64,000 nt of DNA, from positions 308,411 through 372,410 of the forward strand of contig NZ_QGTL01000007.1 in assembly GCF_003182135.1 (NCBI RefSeq), in the 5' to 3' direction. The position numbers were made by a program, and so were the translations under genes. Below the pieces are notes generated by a model. It had not been told where the DNA came from and ran no database searches. It saw only the letters and a program-made list of their open reading frames with translations. The DNA comes from Nocardia neocaledoniensis (GTDB taxonomy: Bacteria > Actinomycetota > Actinomycetes > Mycobacteriales > Mycobacteriaceae). Below, piece by piece: positions 1-11,721 of the stretch (position 1 is its first letter; every line of letters starts with the position of its first letter).

Positions 1-1
1 C

Positions 2-3766
<3,765 letters not shown>

Positions 3767-3775
3767 TCGATAGCG

Positions 3776-3820
3776 CGAACGCCCCGCCCCCTGTTCGAGG
3801 GGGCGGGGCGTTCGTCGTTT
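3776..3820 (+). terminator. rpoC terminator
   Basis: Perfect 16-bp stem (3776-3791 with 3799-3814), very GC rich, 7-nt loop, followed by a short T-containing tail (cgtcgttt). It starts ten bases after the rpoC stop and is the strongest intrinsic-type hairpin in the window. Confidence 0.9.
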
Positions 3821-3857
3821 CTCCGGTCGAGCGGCTGGTAGCGGCCGCTCGGGGTCG

Positions 3858-4298
3858 TCAGCCCGCTGAGCCGGTCAGCGCGTCGAGCAGCCCGCCGAGG
3901 CCGCCCGAGCCGCTGTCGCCGTCGCCAGGGCCCGGGTTGGTCGGCTTGGGGACCACGTTCACGGTGACGGTCTTGGAGCTGATGAGCTCCTGCACGGCCT
4001 TGATCTCGTGCGTGCCGGTGGTTTTCGGCGTCCAGGTGATGGTCGCCTTGCCGTTGGACACCGACACCGGCTCACCGATCTGGGTGCCGTTGTCGGTGAA
4101 GGTCACCTTGAACAGGAACGAGGTCGCGGTGACATCGGCGGTCACGGTGTAGGCCGTGTCGACGTAGTGCGTGGTCCCGCTGACCGCGATCGACTGGACG
4201 AGCGCCGAGGCCTGCGGTGCGACGAGCACGGCGGCCGCCGCGACCGCGCCGAAAGCCGTCAGACCGGCGCCGGCCCGCCGGGTGAGGGTGAAACTCAT
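3858..4298 (-). CDS. secreted Ig-like domain protein
   Basis: 146 residues. An N-terminal signal peptide (RR, then an Ala/Val-rich core ending near APQASA, residue 32) indicates export. Residues 35-115 read as one bacterial Ig-like beta-sandwich repeat (alternating beta pattern, TTGTHEIKAV near its end). The tail is Pro/Gly-rich and low complexity (PTNPGPGDGDSGSGG). The ATG at 4298 is preceded by a good AGGAG site. It is convergent with rpoC and stands alone. Short secreted Ig-like proteins of this kind are common in Nocardia and have no assigned role; a cell-envelope or adhesive function is only a guess. Confidence 0.75.
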   Translation of the reverse strand: MSFTLTRRAGAGLTAFGAVAAAAVLVAPQASALVQSIAVSGTTHYVDTAYTVTADVTATSFLFKVTFTDNGTQIGEPVSVSNGKATITWTPKTTGTHEIKAVQELISSKTVTVNVVPKPTNPGPGDGDSGSGGLGGLLDALTGSAG

Positions 4299-4412
4299 GA
4301 GGTACTCCTGATTCGCGCTGTCCCACTGCTGTGGGTGAGCCAGAGAGTATCGACCCAGGTAGGCCCCTGTTCGAAGAATTGAAATAATCGCATTTCACCC
4401 TGGCGCGAGGGG

Positions 4413-5168
4413 TCAGGCTCCCTGGGCTCGCTTGCCCGCGCGGCGCGCGAAGTCGTCGAGCGCGTCGAGGACCTCGCGGGCCTGCCAGAGGCGGTTGCGG
4501 CGCATGCCGGTGAACTCGGTGAGGACGCCGGCCTCGACCAGCACGTTGATCGCGCGAACGGCGTTGGAATCGGCGATGCCGAGGGCCTCGGCCGCGGTCG
4601 TCGCGTCGAAAACCGGTTGGCGCAGGGCGATGTCGATCAATCGCCACGGCGTGGAGCCGCGCCTGGCCCGGATCGCTGACTCCCACCGCGCACGGATCAG
4701 GTGAATGTCCTCGACCAGTAGGCGGGCATTGCCGAGGGCGGTGAACGTCGCTTCCGCGACTTCGCGCACTATCGGCGCCGGGTCGCCGTCGCGGTACGCG
4801 GTGAGGGCGGCGAAGTAGTCGTCGACCCGCGACAGGAGCCCGGCGGCGATCGGAACCGCCGCCAGCTCGGTGACGCCCTTCGATCGCAGCATCGCATGCA
4901 TCAGCGCCCGGCCGGTGCGGCCGTTACCGTCGACGAACGGGTGGATGGTCTCGAACTGCGCGTGCGAGAGGGCGGTGTGGGCCAGCGCTGGAATGTCGTC
5001 GCGGCGGATGAATCCGAGGAGATCATCGATCGCGGTGGGCAGCCTGGAGTGGTGGGGCGCGACGAACGCTGCCCCATGCGGCCCTGCATTGTCGCCACCG
5101 ATCCACACCTGCTGGGTTCGCCACCGGCCTGCGGTCTCCGGCTCGTGGACCATCAGCGCGGCGTGCAT
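4413..5168 (-). CDS. Fic family protein, shortened at the N terminus
   Basis: 251 residues. The Fic core motif HPFVDGNGRTGR is intact (catalytic His, phosphate-binding loop), as is the upstream substrate flap (WIGGDNAGPHGAAFVAP). These are the hallmarks of enzymes that transfer AMP or other phosphate groups onto hydroxyl side chains. A winged-helix-like C-terminal region follows (FDATTAAEALGIADSNAVRAINVLVEAGVL). Typical proteins of this layout carry about 100 extra N-terminal residues (Fic_N with an inhibitory alpha-helix). Here the frame is closed by a TAG about 60 bases upstream of the ATG, so that part is absent. It may be a decayed gene or an uninhibited variant. It lies downstream of and parallel to the FNT transporter gene. 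Confidence 0.8.
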   Translation of the reverse strand: MHAALMVHEPETAGRWRTQQVWIGGDNAGPHGAAFVAPHHSRLPTAIDDLLGFIRRDDIPALAHTALSHAQFETIHPFVDGNGRTGRALMHAMLRSKGVTELAAVPIAAGLLSRVDDYFAALTAYRDGDPAPIVREVAEATFTALGNARLLVEDIHLIRARWESAIRARRGSTPWRLIDIALRQPVFDATTAAEALGIADSNAVRAINVLVEAGVLTEFTGMRRNRLWQAREVLDALDDFARRAGKRAQGA

Positions 5169-5213
5169 GTCCAGTAGCAGACGCTCGTCGATCTCGCCTT
5201 CCGCCGATTTACC

Positions 5214-5234
5214 ATCAGTTATTGGCTAACTGAT
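5214..5234. repeat. 8-bp inverted repeat upstream of fic
   Basis: ATCAGTTA and TAACTGAT flank a 5-base spacer, a perfect dyad in the gap between the FNT stop and the shortened fic gene. It is AT-rich compared with its surroundings. It could be an operator or the scar of the deletion that removed the fic 5' end. Confidence 0.4.
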
Positions 5235-5249
5235 GATATGTCGGCGTGA

Positions 5250-6080
5250 TCAGTCGGATGTCGTTTCGGTGGGGCGGGAGCGAGGTGGGGCGGTGCGGGC
5301 GTGGGTGGCGTAGAGGGTGAGGCCGACGAAGGTGAGGCCGCCGACGAGGTTGCCGACGACGGTGGGGATCTCGTTCCAGATCAGGTAGTCGCCGAGGGAG
5401 AAGTCGCCGCCGAGGAGGAGGCCCGAGGGGAACAGGAACATGTTGACGATGGAGTGTTCGAAGCCCATGTAGAAGAAGAGCATGATGGGCATCCACATCG
5501 CGATCACCTTGCCCGACACCGAGGTCGACATCATCGCGGCGACGACGCCGGTGGAGACCATCCAGTTGCACAGGACCGCGCGGATGAACAGCGTGAGCAT
5601 GCCCGCGCCACCGTGCTCGGCGTAGCCGACCGTGCGGGATTCGCCGATCTCGCCCAGCTTCTCGCCGACCGCGCTGGGGTCCATCGAGAAGCCCATGGTC
5701 AGGATGATCGCCATCATCACGGCGACGGTGAACGCACCGGCGAAGTTGCCGACGAACACCCAGCCCCAGTTCCGCAGCATCGAACGCACCGTGACGCCGC
5801 GTCGCTTGTCCAGCAGGGCCAGCGGCACGAGCGTGAAAACGCCGGTGAGCAAGTCGAACCCGAGCAGGTACAGCATGCAGAAGCCGACGGGGAACAGCAC
5901 CGCGCCCAGCAGCGGCTCGCCGGTGTTCACCGTGATGGTGACCGCGAAGGCGGCGGCCAGGGCGAGGATGGCGCCCGCCATGTAGGCGCGGATCACCGTG
6001 TCGCGGGTGGACATGAACGCTTTGGCCTCGCCCGCGTCGATCATCTTCTCGACGAAGTCGGCCGGTTTCAGGTAGGACAT
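5250..6080 (-). CDS. formate/nitrite transporter (FNT) family channel
   Basis: 276 residues with about six hydrophobic segments and clear FNT signatures: YLLGFDLLTGVFTLVP in the first half, and CNWMVSTGVV plus MGFEHSIVNMF in the second. The conserved pore histidine is in GFEHS. FNT proteins are pentameric channels for small monovalent anions (formate, nitrite, hydrosulfide). I chose the ATG at 6080 (MSYLKPADF), which matches the family start; an upstream in-frame ATG at 6143 would add 21 basic, unlikely residues. It is divergent from a cyanase gene with a shared dyad between them, so the carried ion could be cyanate, nitrite or formate. Substrate cannot be decided from sequence. Confidence 0.88.
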   Translation of the reverse strand: MSYLKPADFVEKMIDAGEAKAFMSTRDTVIRAYMAGAILALAAAFAVTITVNTGEPLLGAVLFPVGFCMLYLLGFDLLTGVFTLVPLALLDKRRGVTVRSMLRNWGWVFVGNFAGAFTVAVMMAIILTMGFSMDPSAVGEKLGEIGESRTVGYAEHGGAGMLTLFIRAVLCNWMVSTGVVAAMMSTSVSGKVIAMWMPIMLFFYMGFEHSIVNMFLFPSGLLLGGDFSLGDYLIWNEIPTVVGNLVGGLTFVGLTLYATHARTAPPRSRPTETTSD

Positions 6081-6163
6081 GCAACCCCATTCGTAGTGCT
6101 TCCAGCACAGTAGTTTTCGCGGCCGAGATTGCCTGCCGATCACTGAAGGTTGCCGCTGCGTAA

Positions 6164-6181
6164 ATAGTGGTATGCCACTAT
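6164..6181. promoter_or_regulatory. candidate shared operator between FNT and cynS
   Basis: Perfect 7-bp inverted repeat ATAGTGG-TATG-CCACTAT in the divergent intergenic region, 84 bp from the FNT start and 58 bp from the cynS start. The shape resembles GntR-type operators. Position and symmetry suggest joint control of both genes; the regulator is not in the window. Confidence 0.45.
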
Positions 6182-6238
6182 GGCGGGGGTGTGGCGACGG
6201 GTGGCAGGCTGGCGGCGTCCCCGATCTCAGGAGCCCGC

Positions 6239-6688
6239 ATGCAACCGATCATGAGCAAGTCCGCCGCCGCCGACCTCGTCGTCGCCGCCCGCATCCGCAA
6301 GGGGCTGACGTGGGCCGCCATCGCGGAATCGCTGGGCGCGCCGCTGGTCTGGACGACGGCGGCACTGCTCGGTCAGCACCCGATGACCGCCGAACAGGCG
6401 GCCGCGGTCTGCGCGCTGCTCGACCTCGACGAGACCGTCGCCGAGAGTCTGCGGCTGCAACCCGCACGCGGCGCCGACCCGGCCCAGCTGGCCGACCCGA
6501 CGATCTACCGCCTGGTCGAAGCCGTCTCGGTCTACGGTCCCGCGCTCAAGGCGCTGATCCACGAGGAGTTCGGCGACGGCATCATGAGCGCCATCAACTT
6601 CAACATCGACATCGCCCGCCGCCCACACCCGGACGGCGACCGTGTGGTGATCACCCTCGACGGGAAGTTCCTCGACTACCGCTGGTGA
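6239..6688 (+). CDS. cynS: cyanate hydratase (cyanase)
   Basis: 149 residues, close to the 156 of E. coli CynS. Cyanase converts cyanate and bicarbonate to ammonia and CO2, detoxifying cyanate and supplying nitrogen. The N-terminal helical DNA-binding-like domain (KGLTWAAIAESLG) is followed by the catalytic C-terminal domain. The catalytic triad is visible as Arg91 and Glu94 (IYRLVEAV) and Ser117 (GDGIMSAINF), matching E. coli Arg96/Glu99/Ser122. The ending VITLDGKFLDYRW is diagnostic. The ATG at 6239 has a well-placed CAGGAG; an upstream in-frame ATG at 6167 falls inside the operator-like dyad. The stop nearly touches the converging eamA-type gene. Confidence 0.95.
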   Translation: MQPIMSKSAAADLVVAARIRKGLTWAAIAESLGAPLVWTTAALLGQHPMTAEQAAAVCALLDLDETVAESLRLQPARGADPAQLADPTIYRLVEAVSVYGPALKALIHEEFGDGIMSAINFNIDIARRPHPDGDRVVITLDGKFLDYRW

Positions 6689-6689
6689 C

Positions 6690-7670
6690 TCACGAGCGAA
6701 CCTCGGGCGCCACGGCGGGCGCCTCGGGATCGCCGAGGGCGTGCGGCTCCGGTTCGCCGAGCCGCACGGCGACGACGCCGACGAGAATCAGTGCCCCGCC
6801 GAGCAATTGGATCGGCCGCGGCGCCTCGCCGAGCAGCGCCCAGGCGAAGAGCAGTGCGGCGAGCACCTCGTTGAGCGCGACGAAGGACGCCAGTCGCGAA
6901 CCGAGGCGCCGCGTCGCGGCGATGCCGGTGACGTAGGCGATCGCGGCGGTGACGATGCCGATGAGCAGGATCGGCACCCACCAGGGCGTGCTGAAATCGT
7001 CGAAGACCACGGTCTCGGTGGTGACACGCAGGGGGACGATGCCCGCGGCGCCCGCCACGAGCAGGGCCACCCCGCCGATGAGCAGGCCGCCCGCCGCCAG
7101 GACGGTGCCGGGCAGCTCGCCGCCCTCTGCCGAGAGCAGGAAGTAGGTGGCGGCGCCGACCATCGAGCCCAGCGCCCACAGGATGCCGATCGGGTCGGCG
7201 GAGACGCCGGAGAGCACGTCGAGCACCAGGAGCAGGCCGGTGATCCCGAGCAGCGCGCCCGCCACGGTCGCGGCGCCGGGGCGTTGCCGGTGCCGCAACC
7301 ACAGCCAGCCGACGATCGCGATCGGCGCGGCGAATTCGATGAGCAGCGCGACGCCGACCTCCATGTGCGCGACCGCGTTGAAGTAGGCCAGCTGGGTGCC
7401 CGCCACCGCGATCAGGCCATAGGCGATGACCAGGGTCAGGTTCTCCCGCAGTAGGTTCCAGCGTCCGCGCAGCTGGGGGAGCGCGAGCGGGAGCAGGACC
7501 GCCGCGGCGAGCAGGACGCGCACGGCGACCACGGCGGCCGCGCTCCATCCCGCGTTCATCAGTCCGCGCGCGAGCGAGCCGGACAGCCCGAACGACGCGG
7601 CCGAGGCCACTGCGAAGAGCAGGCCGGTGCGCATCCGTCGCGCGGTTGCGTCATGAGTCAACGTCGCCAT
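6690..7670 (-). CDS. EamA-family (DMT) exporter
   Basis: 326 residues with about ten transmembrane segments in two tandem EamA halves (roughly 15-145 and 160-300), typical of drug/metabolite superfamily exporters. Recognisable spots are SGSLARGLMNAGWS in the first half and EVLAALLFAWALLGEAP in the second. The family exports amino acids, metabolites or drugs; substrate unknown. The C-terminal tail is charged and cytoplasmic. It converges on cynS with one base between stops and is divergent from a CGNR-type regulator 38 bp away, which may control it. Confidence 0.88.
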   Translation of the reverse strand: MATLTHDATARRMRTGLLFAVASAASFGLSGSLARGLMNAGWSAAAVVAVRVLLAAAVLLPLALPQLRGRWNLLRENLTLVIAYGLIAVAGTQLAYFNAVAHMEVGVALLIEFAAPIAIVGWLWLRHRQRPGAATVAGALLGITGLLLVLDVLSGVSADPIGILWALGSMVGAATYFLLSAEGGELPGTVLAAGGLLIGGVALLVAGAAGIVPLRVTTETVVFDDFSTPWWVPILLIGIVTAAIAYVTGIAATRRLGSRLASFVALNEVLAALLFAWALLGEAPRPIQLLGGALILVGVVAVRLGEPEPHALGDPEAPAVAPEVRS

Positions 7671-7708
7671 GACTAATGACGGTAAGCAGCTTGCGGTAAT
7701 GTGTCAAT

Positions 7709-8239
7709 GTGGTTTTCGCTCATGACACCGAAGCGGCGCTGCTGGCGGCAGTCGAATTGGTCAACTCCGCCGAGGACCCCGACACGCTCACCGAACCGGC
7801 CCAGCTGGCCGAGTTCTTCCGCCGGCACGACTACACCGGCGTCCGCTCCGGTGACGCCACGGAACTCGCCGCTGTCCGGGCCCTGCGGCCCGCCCTGCGC
7901 GAACTGCTCACCAGCGATCGCGACACCGCGGTCACCCTGGTGAACCGGATTCTCGCCACCCACCGCGCCGTCCCGCAGCTGGTCCGGCACGGCGCGGTCG
8001 ACTATCACGTGCACGCGGTGCCCGCGTCGGCCACGCTCGATGTCCGCATCGCCGTCGAGACCGCCATGGCGATGATCGACGTGATCCGCGCCGACGACAT
8101 GACCCGGCTCTCGGTCTGCGCCGACGATTCGTGCGCGGGTCTGGTCCTCGATCTGTCGCGCAACCGCTCGCGGCGCTACTGCAGCACGGCGTGCGGTAAC
8201 CGGAACGCGGTCGCCGCGTACCGCGCCAGACAGCGCTGA
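7709..8239 (+). CDS. ABATE/CGNR zinc-finger putative regulator
   Basis: 176 residues. The N-terminal ABATE-type domain (FAHDTEAALLAAVELVNS) and the C-terminal zinc finger CADDSCAGLVLDLSRNRSRRYCSTACGNRNAVAAYRAR are characteristic. The finger holds four cysteines and the CGNR signature. Such proteins are thought to be stress-linked transcription regulators in actinobacteria. The GTG start matches the conserved family start (MVFAHDTE). It lies divergently from the EamA exporter, the usual arrangement for a regulator and its target, and overlaps nothing downstream. Confidence 0.85.
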   Translation: MVFAHDTEAALLAAVELVNSAEDPDTLTEPAQLAEFFRRHDYTGVRSGDATELAAVRALRPALRELLTSDRDTAVTLVNRILATHRAVPQLVRHGAVDYHVHAVPASATLDVRIAVETAMAMIDVIRADDMTRLSVCADDSCAGLVLDLSRNRSRRYCSTACGNRNAVAAYRARQR

Positions 8240-8243
8240 CCGG

Positions 8244-8948
8244 TCAGCGCACCTTCGGGCACTTCTTGCCCGCCAGGTGACACTTGTCCTCGAAGCCGGC
8301 GGGCAGCCACGTCCCCTTCCGCAGCTGGGGATGCTGGGGGAAGTGCTGGAGGGCGGCGGTGGTGAAGATCAGCGGCGCCCAGGCGGTGCGGATCTGCAAC
8401 TGCTGCAGCGTGCCGGCGCGGTCGGGAAACCGGCAGCCGAGCAGATCGGGCCCGGTGAGGTCGACGCTCTCCAGCGCCGACCAGTACAGCGAGAAGGACT
8501 GATCCGGATTGGCAAGGTGCACACGCCGATTCGAGATCATCGCCGAGCCGGGCCGCTCGGCCACCCAGCGCGGCCGCGCGGCGGCTTCGGCGCGGGATCG
8601 CCGCGTCTCGTTGCGGATGCCGTTGCCGAGGTGCGCCGCGACGCCGAGTGGTGTCCGTCCGTCGGCGCGCACCTGGCCGCGCGTCCACCGGCCGTCCCCG
8701 AGGCCGCGCCAGGTGAACCAGTGGACACCGCCGTCGGCGAGGCAGGTCTCGCCCGGCTCCAGCCGCACCCGCGTGGGGGTGGACGGGATCTCGGCGGCGC
8801 GCCCGGCCGTGAGCAGCGCCACCACCCCGCATGTGTACAGCAGGTAGTCGTCGAACCACGTCCATCCGGCCTGCTCGGCCAGGGCGCGATCGATATCGGC
8901 CAGCGGGTCGAACACGTCTCTCACCACCCACTCACAACGTGCGCTCAC
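8244..8948 (-). CDS. conserved hypothetical protein, tryptophan-rich
   Basis: 234 residues, family not recognised. No signal peptide or membrane segment is evident. It is rich in Trp and Arg. The middle part (SNRRVHLANPDQSFSLYWSALESVDLTGPDLL) has the look of a GRAM/PH-like fold, as in actinobacterial proteins where a Trp precedes a beta strand reading SVDLTGP; this is only a fold guess. It converges on the CGNR gene (four bases apart). Confidence 0.6.
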   Translation of the reverse strand: MSARCEWVVRDVFDPLADIDRALAEQAGWTWFDDYLLYTCGVVALLTAGRAAEIPSTPTRVRLEPGETCLADGGVHWFTWRGLGDGRWTRGQVRADGRTPLGVAAHLGNGIRNETRRSRAEAAARPRWVAERPGSAMISNRRVHLANPDQSFSLYWSALESVDLTGPDLLGCRFPDRAGTLQQLQIRTAWAPLIFTTAALQHFPQHPQLRKGTWLPAGFEDKCHLAGKKCPKVR

Positions 8949-8997
8949 GGTCAGCGCGCTGTTCCTGCCTCAACGGTAGCGGAGGGCGTGACCGGGC

Positions 8998-10014
8998 TCA
9001 GCGCTCGCTGTCGAGTGCCGCCATCTGCGCCGCGGCGTAGCGCTGCCCGGCGACCGCGTCGGCGGGAGCGGCCGCCTCGATCTCGGCCAGTTCCGCCGGG
9101 CTCAGCGTGATCCGGAGAGCGTCGAGGGTCTCGGTGAGCCGGGCGCGGCTGCGCGCGCCGATCACCGGCACGATGTCGGTGCCGCGGCTCAGTGCCCAGG
9201 CGATGGCGAGCTGGGCGACGGAAACCCCCTTGGCGGCGGCGATCTCGGCGAGCGACTCGACCAAGCGCAGGTTGCGCGTGAGGTTCTCGCCCTGGAAGCG
9301 CGGGCTGTGGGTGCGGAAGTCGGCGGCGTCGGCCGGTGCGCCGCCGGTGCGGAAGGTGTCGCTGAGCAGGCCGCGGGAGAGCACGCCGTAGGCGGTGATG
9401 CCGATGCCGAGTTCCCTGGCGACGGGCAGGATCTCGCGCTCGATGCCGCGCGTGAGCAGCGAGTACTCGATCTGCAGGTCGACGATGGGATGCACGGCGT
9501 GCGCCCGCCGCAAGGTGTCGGCGCCGATCTCGGACAGGCCGATATGGCGCACGTAGCCGGCCTCGACCAGCTCGGCGATGGCGCCGACGGTGTCCTCGAT
9601 CGGTACGTCCGGGTCGAGCCGCGCGGGACGGTAGATGTCGATGTGGTCGACGCCGAGCCTGGTCAGGCTGTAGGTCACGAAGTTGCGCACGGCCGCGGGC
9701 CTGCCGTCGAAGCCGCCCCACGAGCCGTCGGGGCCGCGCAGTCCGCCGAACTTCACGCTGAGGACGACATCGGCCCTCGGCCGCTCGGCGATGGCCTTGC
9801 CGATCAGCAGTTCGTTGTGGCCCGCGCCGTAGAAGTCGCCGGTGTCGACGAGGTCGGCGCCCGCGTCGATGGCGGCGTGGATCGTCGCGCGGGATTCGCG
9901 GTCGTCGGCGGCGCCGTACATGCCGGACATGCCCATCGCGCCGAGGCCGATGCGGCCGACCCGGGGACCGGTCGCGCCGAGGCCGACGCGGGGAAGGGAG
10001 ATCGAGTTCGTCAT
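8998..10014 (-). CDS. aldo/keto reductase family oxidoreductase
   Basis: 338 residues, an NADPH-dependent (beta/alpha)8 barrel. N-terminal GLGAMGMSGMYG, catalytic Asp and Tyr in DTGDFYGAGHNELLIG, and Lys in VVLSVKFGG are present. The usual catalytic His after strand 4 is replaced: the segment reads DIYRPARLDP, a known actinobacterial subclass. The C-terminal cofactor-binding part (VPVIGARSRARL) is intact. I chose the ATG at 10014 because it follows GGAGG and matches the family; the longer frame to 10257 runs into the divergent regulator. Substrate unknown; probable target of the divergent XRE gene. Confidence 0.88.
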   Translation of the reverse strand: MTNSISLPRVGLGATGPRVGRIGLGAMGMSGMYGAADDRESRATIHAAIDAGADLVDTGDFYGAGHNELLIGKAIAERPRADVVLSVKFGGLRGPDGSWGGFDGRPAAVRNFVTYSLTRLGVDHIDIYRPARLDPDVPIEDTVGAIAELVEAGYVRHIGLSEIGADTLRRAHAVHPIVDLQIEYSLLTRGIEREILPVARELGIGITAYGVLSRGLLSDTFRTGGAPADAADFRTHSPRFQGENLTRNLRLVESLAEIAAAKGVSVAQLAIAWALSRGTDIVPVIGARSRARLTETLDALRITLSPAELAEIEAAAPADAVAGQRYAAAQMAALDSER

Positions 10015-10114
10015 GCCTCCAGCCTGGGCGGCCCGCGCCCGGCGCGGCAGAGACCGCTCATCGGGGGACCGCCGATCCCTGGCTGGGACGGCCGAGTGCG
10101 CGCACCATGGGGAC

Positions 10115-10957
10115 ATGGACCGAGCCGAACTAGCCGACTTCCTGCGCAGGCATCGTGACCAGCTCACGCCCGCCGAGGTCGGCCTGCCACCCGGCGTGCG
10201 CCGACGGACTCCCGGCCTGCGTCGCGACGAGGTCGCTCTGCTCACCGGGATGTCCACCGACTACTACACCCGGTTGGAGCAGGCGCGCGGTCCGCGACCG
10301 TCGACGCAGGTCCTTGCCGCGCTGGCGCGGGCGCTGCGCCTGAGTGCCGACGAACGCGACCACCTGTTCCACCTCTGCGGACATCAGTCGCCGGATCGGG
10401 AACTGCGCGACAAGCATGTCGGGCCCGGCCTGCTGCACATGTTGGCCAAGCTCGACGACACCCCGGCCGCGGTGGTCACCGAGCTGGGGGAGGTGCTCGT
10501 CCAGAACCGCATGCACACCCTGCTGGCGGGCGATCACGGCGACCGGGTCGGTCTCGATCGCTACTACGCGTGGCGTTGGTTCACCGACCGCACCGCGAGA
10601 ACGGTTTTCCCGGAAGAGGATTGGGACCGGCTCGGCCGCAGTCACGTCGCCGATCTGCGCGCGACCGCGGCACGCCGGGCCGACGACGCCGAGGTGAACA
10701 CCTTCATCGCCGAATTACGGCGCGCCAGCGCCGAATTCGAACAGCTGTGGAACGAACACGAAGTGGCGGTACGGGTCACCGACATCAAGCGGTTCGCGCA
10801 TCCGGAGATCGGTCTGATCGACACCGTCTGCGAAGTCCTGGTCACCCGCAACGCCGCGCAACGGCTGCTGGTCTACCTGCCGCGGCCGGGTACCGACGCC
10901 GCCGAGAAGATGGCGCTGCTGCGGGTGATCGGTACCCAGCGGCTCAGTCCGGCGTGA
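10115..10957 (+). CDS. XRE-family regulator, MmyB-like
   Basis: 280 residues. The N-terminal helix-turn-helix is typical (LADFLRRHRDQLTPAEVG ... TPGLRRDEVALLTGMSTDYYTRLEQ, residues 5-55). The C-terminal MmyB-type ligand-binding domain (residues 105-270) begins near DDTPAAVVTELGEVLVQN. In this family such regulators usually sit divergent from the oxidoreductase or transporter they control; here the aldo/keto reductase starts 101 bp away. A homologue of the same family is the gene broken by the integrative element at 42.9/57.9 kb. Confidence 0.9.
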   Translation: MDRAELADFLRRHRDQLTPAEVGLPPGVRRRTPGLRRDEVALLTGMSTDYYTRLEQARGPRPSTQVLAALARALRLSADERDHLFHLCGHQSPDRELRDKHVGPGLLHMLAKLDDTPAAVVTELGEVLVQNRMHTLLAGDHGDRVGLDRYYAWRWFTDRTARTVFPEEDWDRLGRSHVADLRATAARRADDAEVNTFIAELRRASAEFEQLWNEHEVAVRVTDIKRFAHPEIGLIDTVCEVLVTRNAAQRLLVYLPRPGTDAAEKMALLRVIGTQRLSPA

Positions 10958-10960
10958 GGG

Positions 10961-11620
10961 TCAGGGTGCCCCGGTGACGTACGCGATCGCGGTGTCGATC
11001 GCGGGCTGACCACCCGCCATCGCGTACCCGGCCAGCGCGCCGATCGCGGCGCCCGCCACGGTCGCGACCGGCACGGTGATGAAGTCCAGGATGAACAGGC
11101 CGAGCGGGAAGCCCAGGACGAAACCGATCGCCGCGCCGATGGCGGCGCCCTGGATGATCTCCGGCTGCAACCGCTGGGTCTCGGCGAAGAAACGCTCCTG
11201 CGCGCTGATGTCGCGCAGCGGCGCGTCCGTGCCGCCGACCGGGGTCAGGGTGAGCCGGGTGCCGTCGGCGTCGATGGCGGGCGTCAGCGGCACGCTGTGC
11301 TCGCCGACGCGCACGAGCATCGGCAGCGCCGCGATCACGGCGCCGGACGCGTCGGTGATCGCGACGACCTTCGCGTCGTGCGCGAGCTGGAAGCGGCCCG
11401 CGTCGAGGGTGGTCACCACCGCGCGCCGATCCTCGGCCAGTCCGACCTGGTAGTTCACATCCTTGTCGACGCCGGTCAGCTGGATGCCCGCCGGCGCGGC
11501 CTCGACGGCCTGGGTCGGCCGGGGTTCGACGGGAGCGGGCTCGGCGGCCCCGATTCCGGTGGCCGACAGGGTGACCCCCACCGCCAGCAGTGCCGCACCG
11601 AGCGCAGTGCCGATCCTCAT
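10961..11620 (-). CDS. exported protein with C-terminal glycine-zipper helices
   Basis: 219 residues. Signal peptide (MRIGTALGAALLAVGVTLSATGIGAAEP, cleavage near residue 26). The middle of about 100 residues is beta-rich (VDKDVNYQVGLAEDRRAVVTTLDAG). A hydrophobic C-terminal pair of segments has GxxxG spacing (AAIGAAIGFVLGFPLG ... AGAAIGALAGYAMAGG). The layout matches a large family of Nocardia exported proteins of unknown function. It probably associates with membranes or oligomerises through the zipper. It stands alone, convergent with the XRE gene. Confidence 0.7.
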   Translation of the reverse strand: MRIGTALGAALLAVGVTLSATGIGAAEPAPVEPRPTQAVEAAPAGIQLTGVDKDVNYQVGLAEDRRAVVTTLDAGRFQLAHDAKVVAITDASGAVIAALPMLVRVGEHSVPLTPAIDADGTRLTLTPVGGTDAPLRDISAQERFFAETQRLQPEIIQGAAIGAAIGFVLGFPLGLFILDFITVPVATVAGAAIGALAGYAMAGGQPAIDTAIAYVTGAP

Positions 11621-11721
11621 TCCGCAAGCCTCCCGCTGAATCGCCTGGGACCGAATCGTCCCGTTTCATCGCGGCAAACCTAACCGTTGCACGGCGATTC
11701 GGAAAGTCGTAGCCGCCTCGC

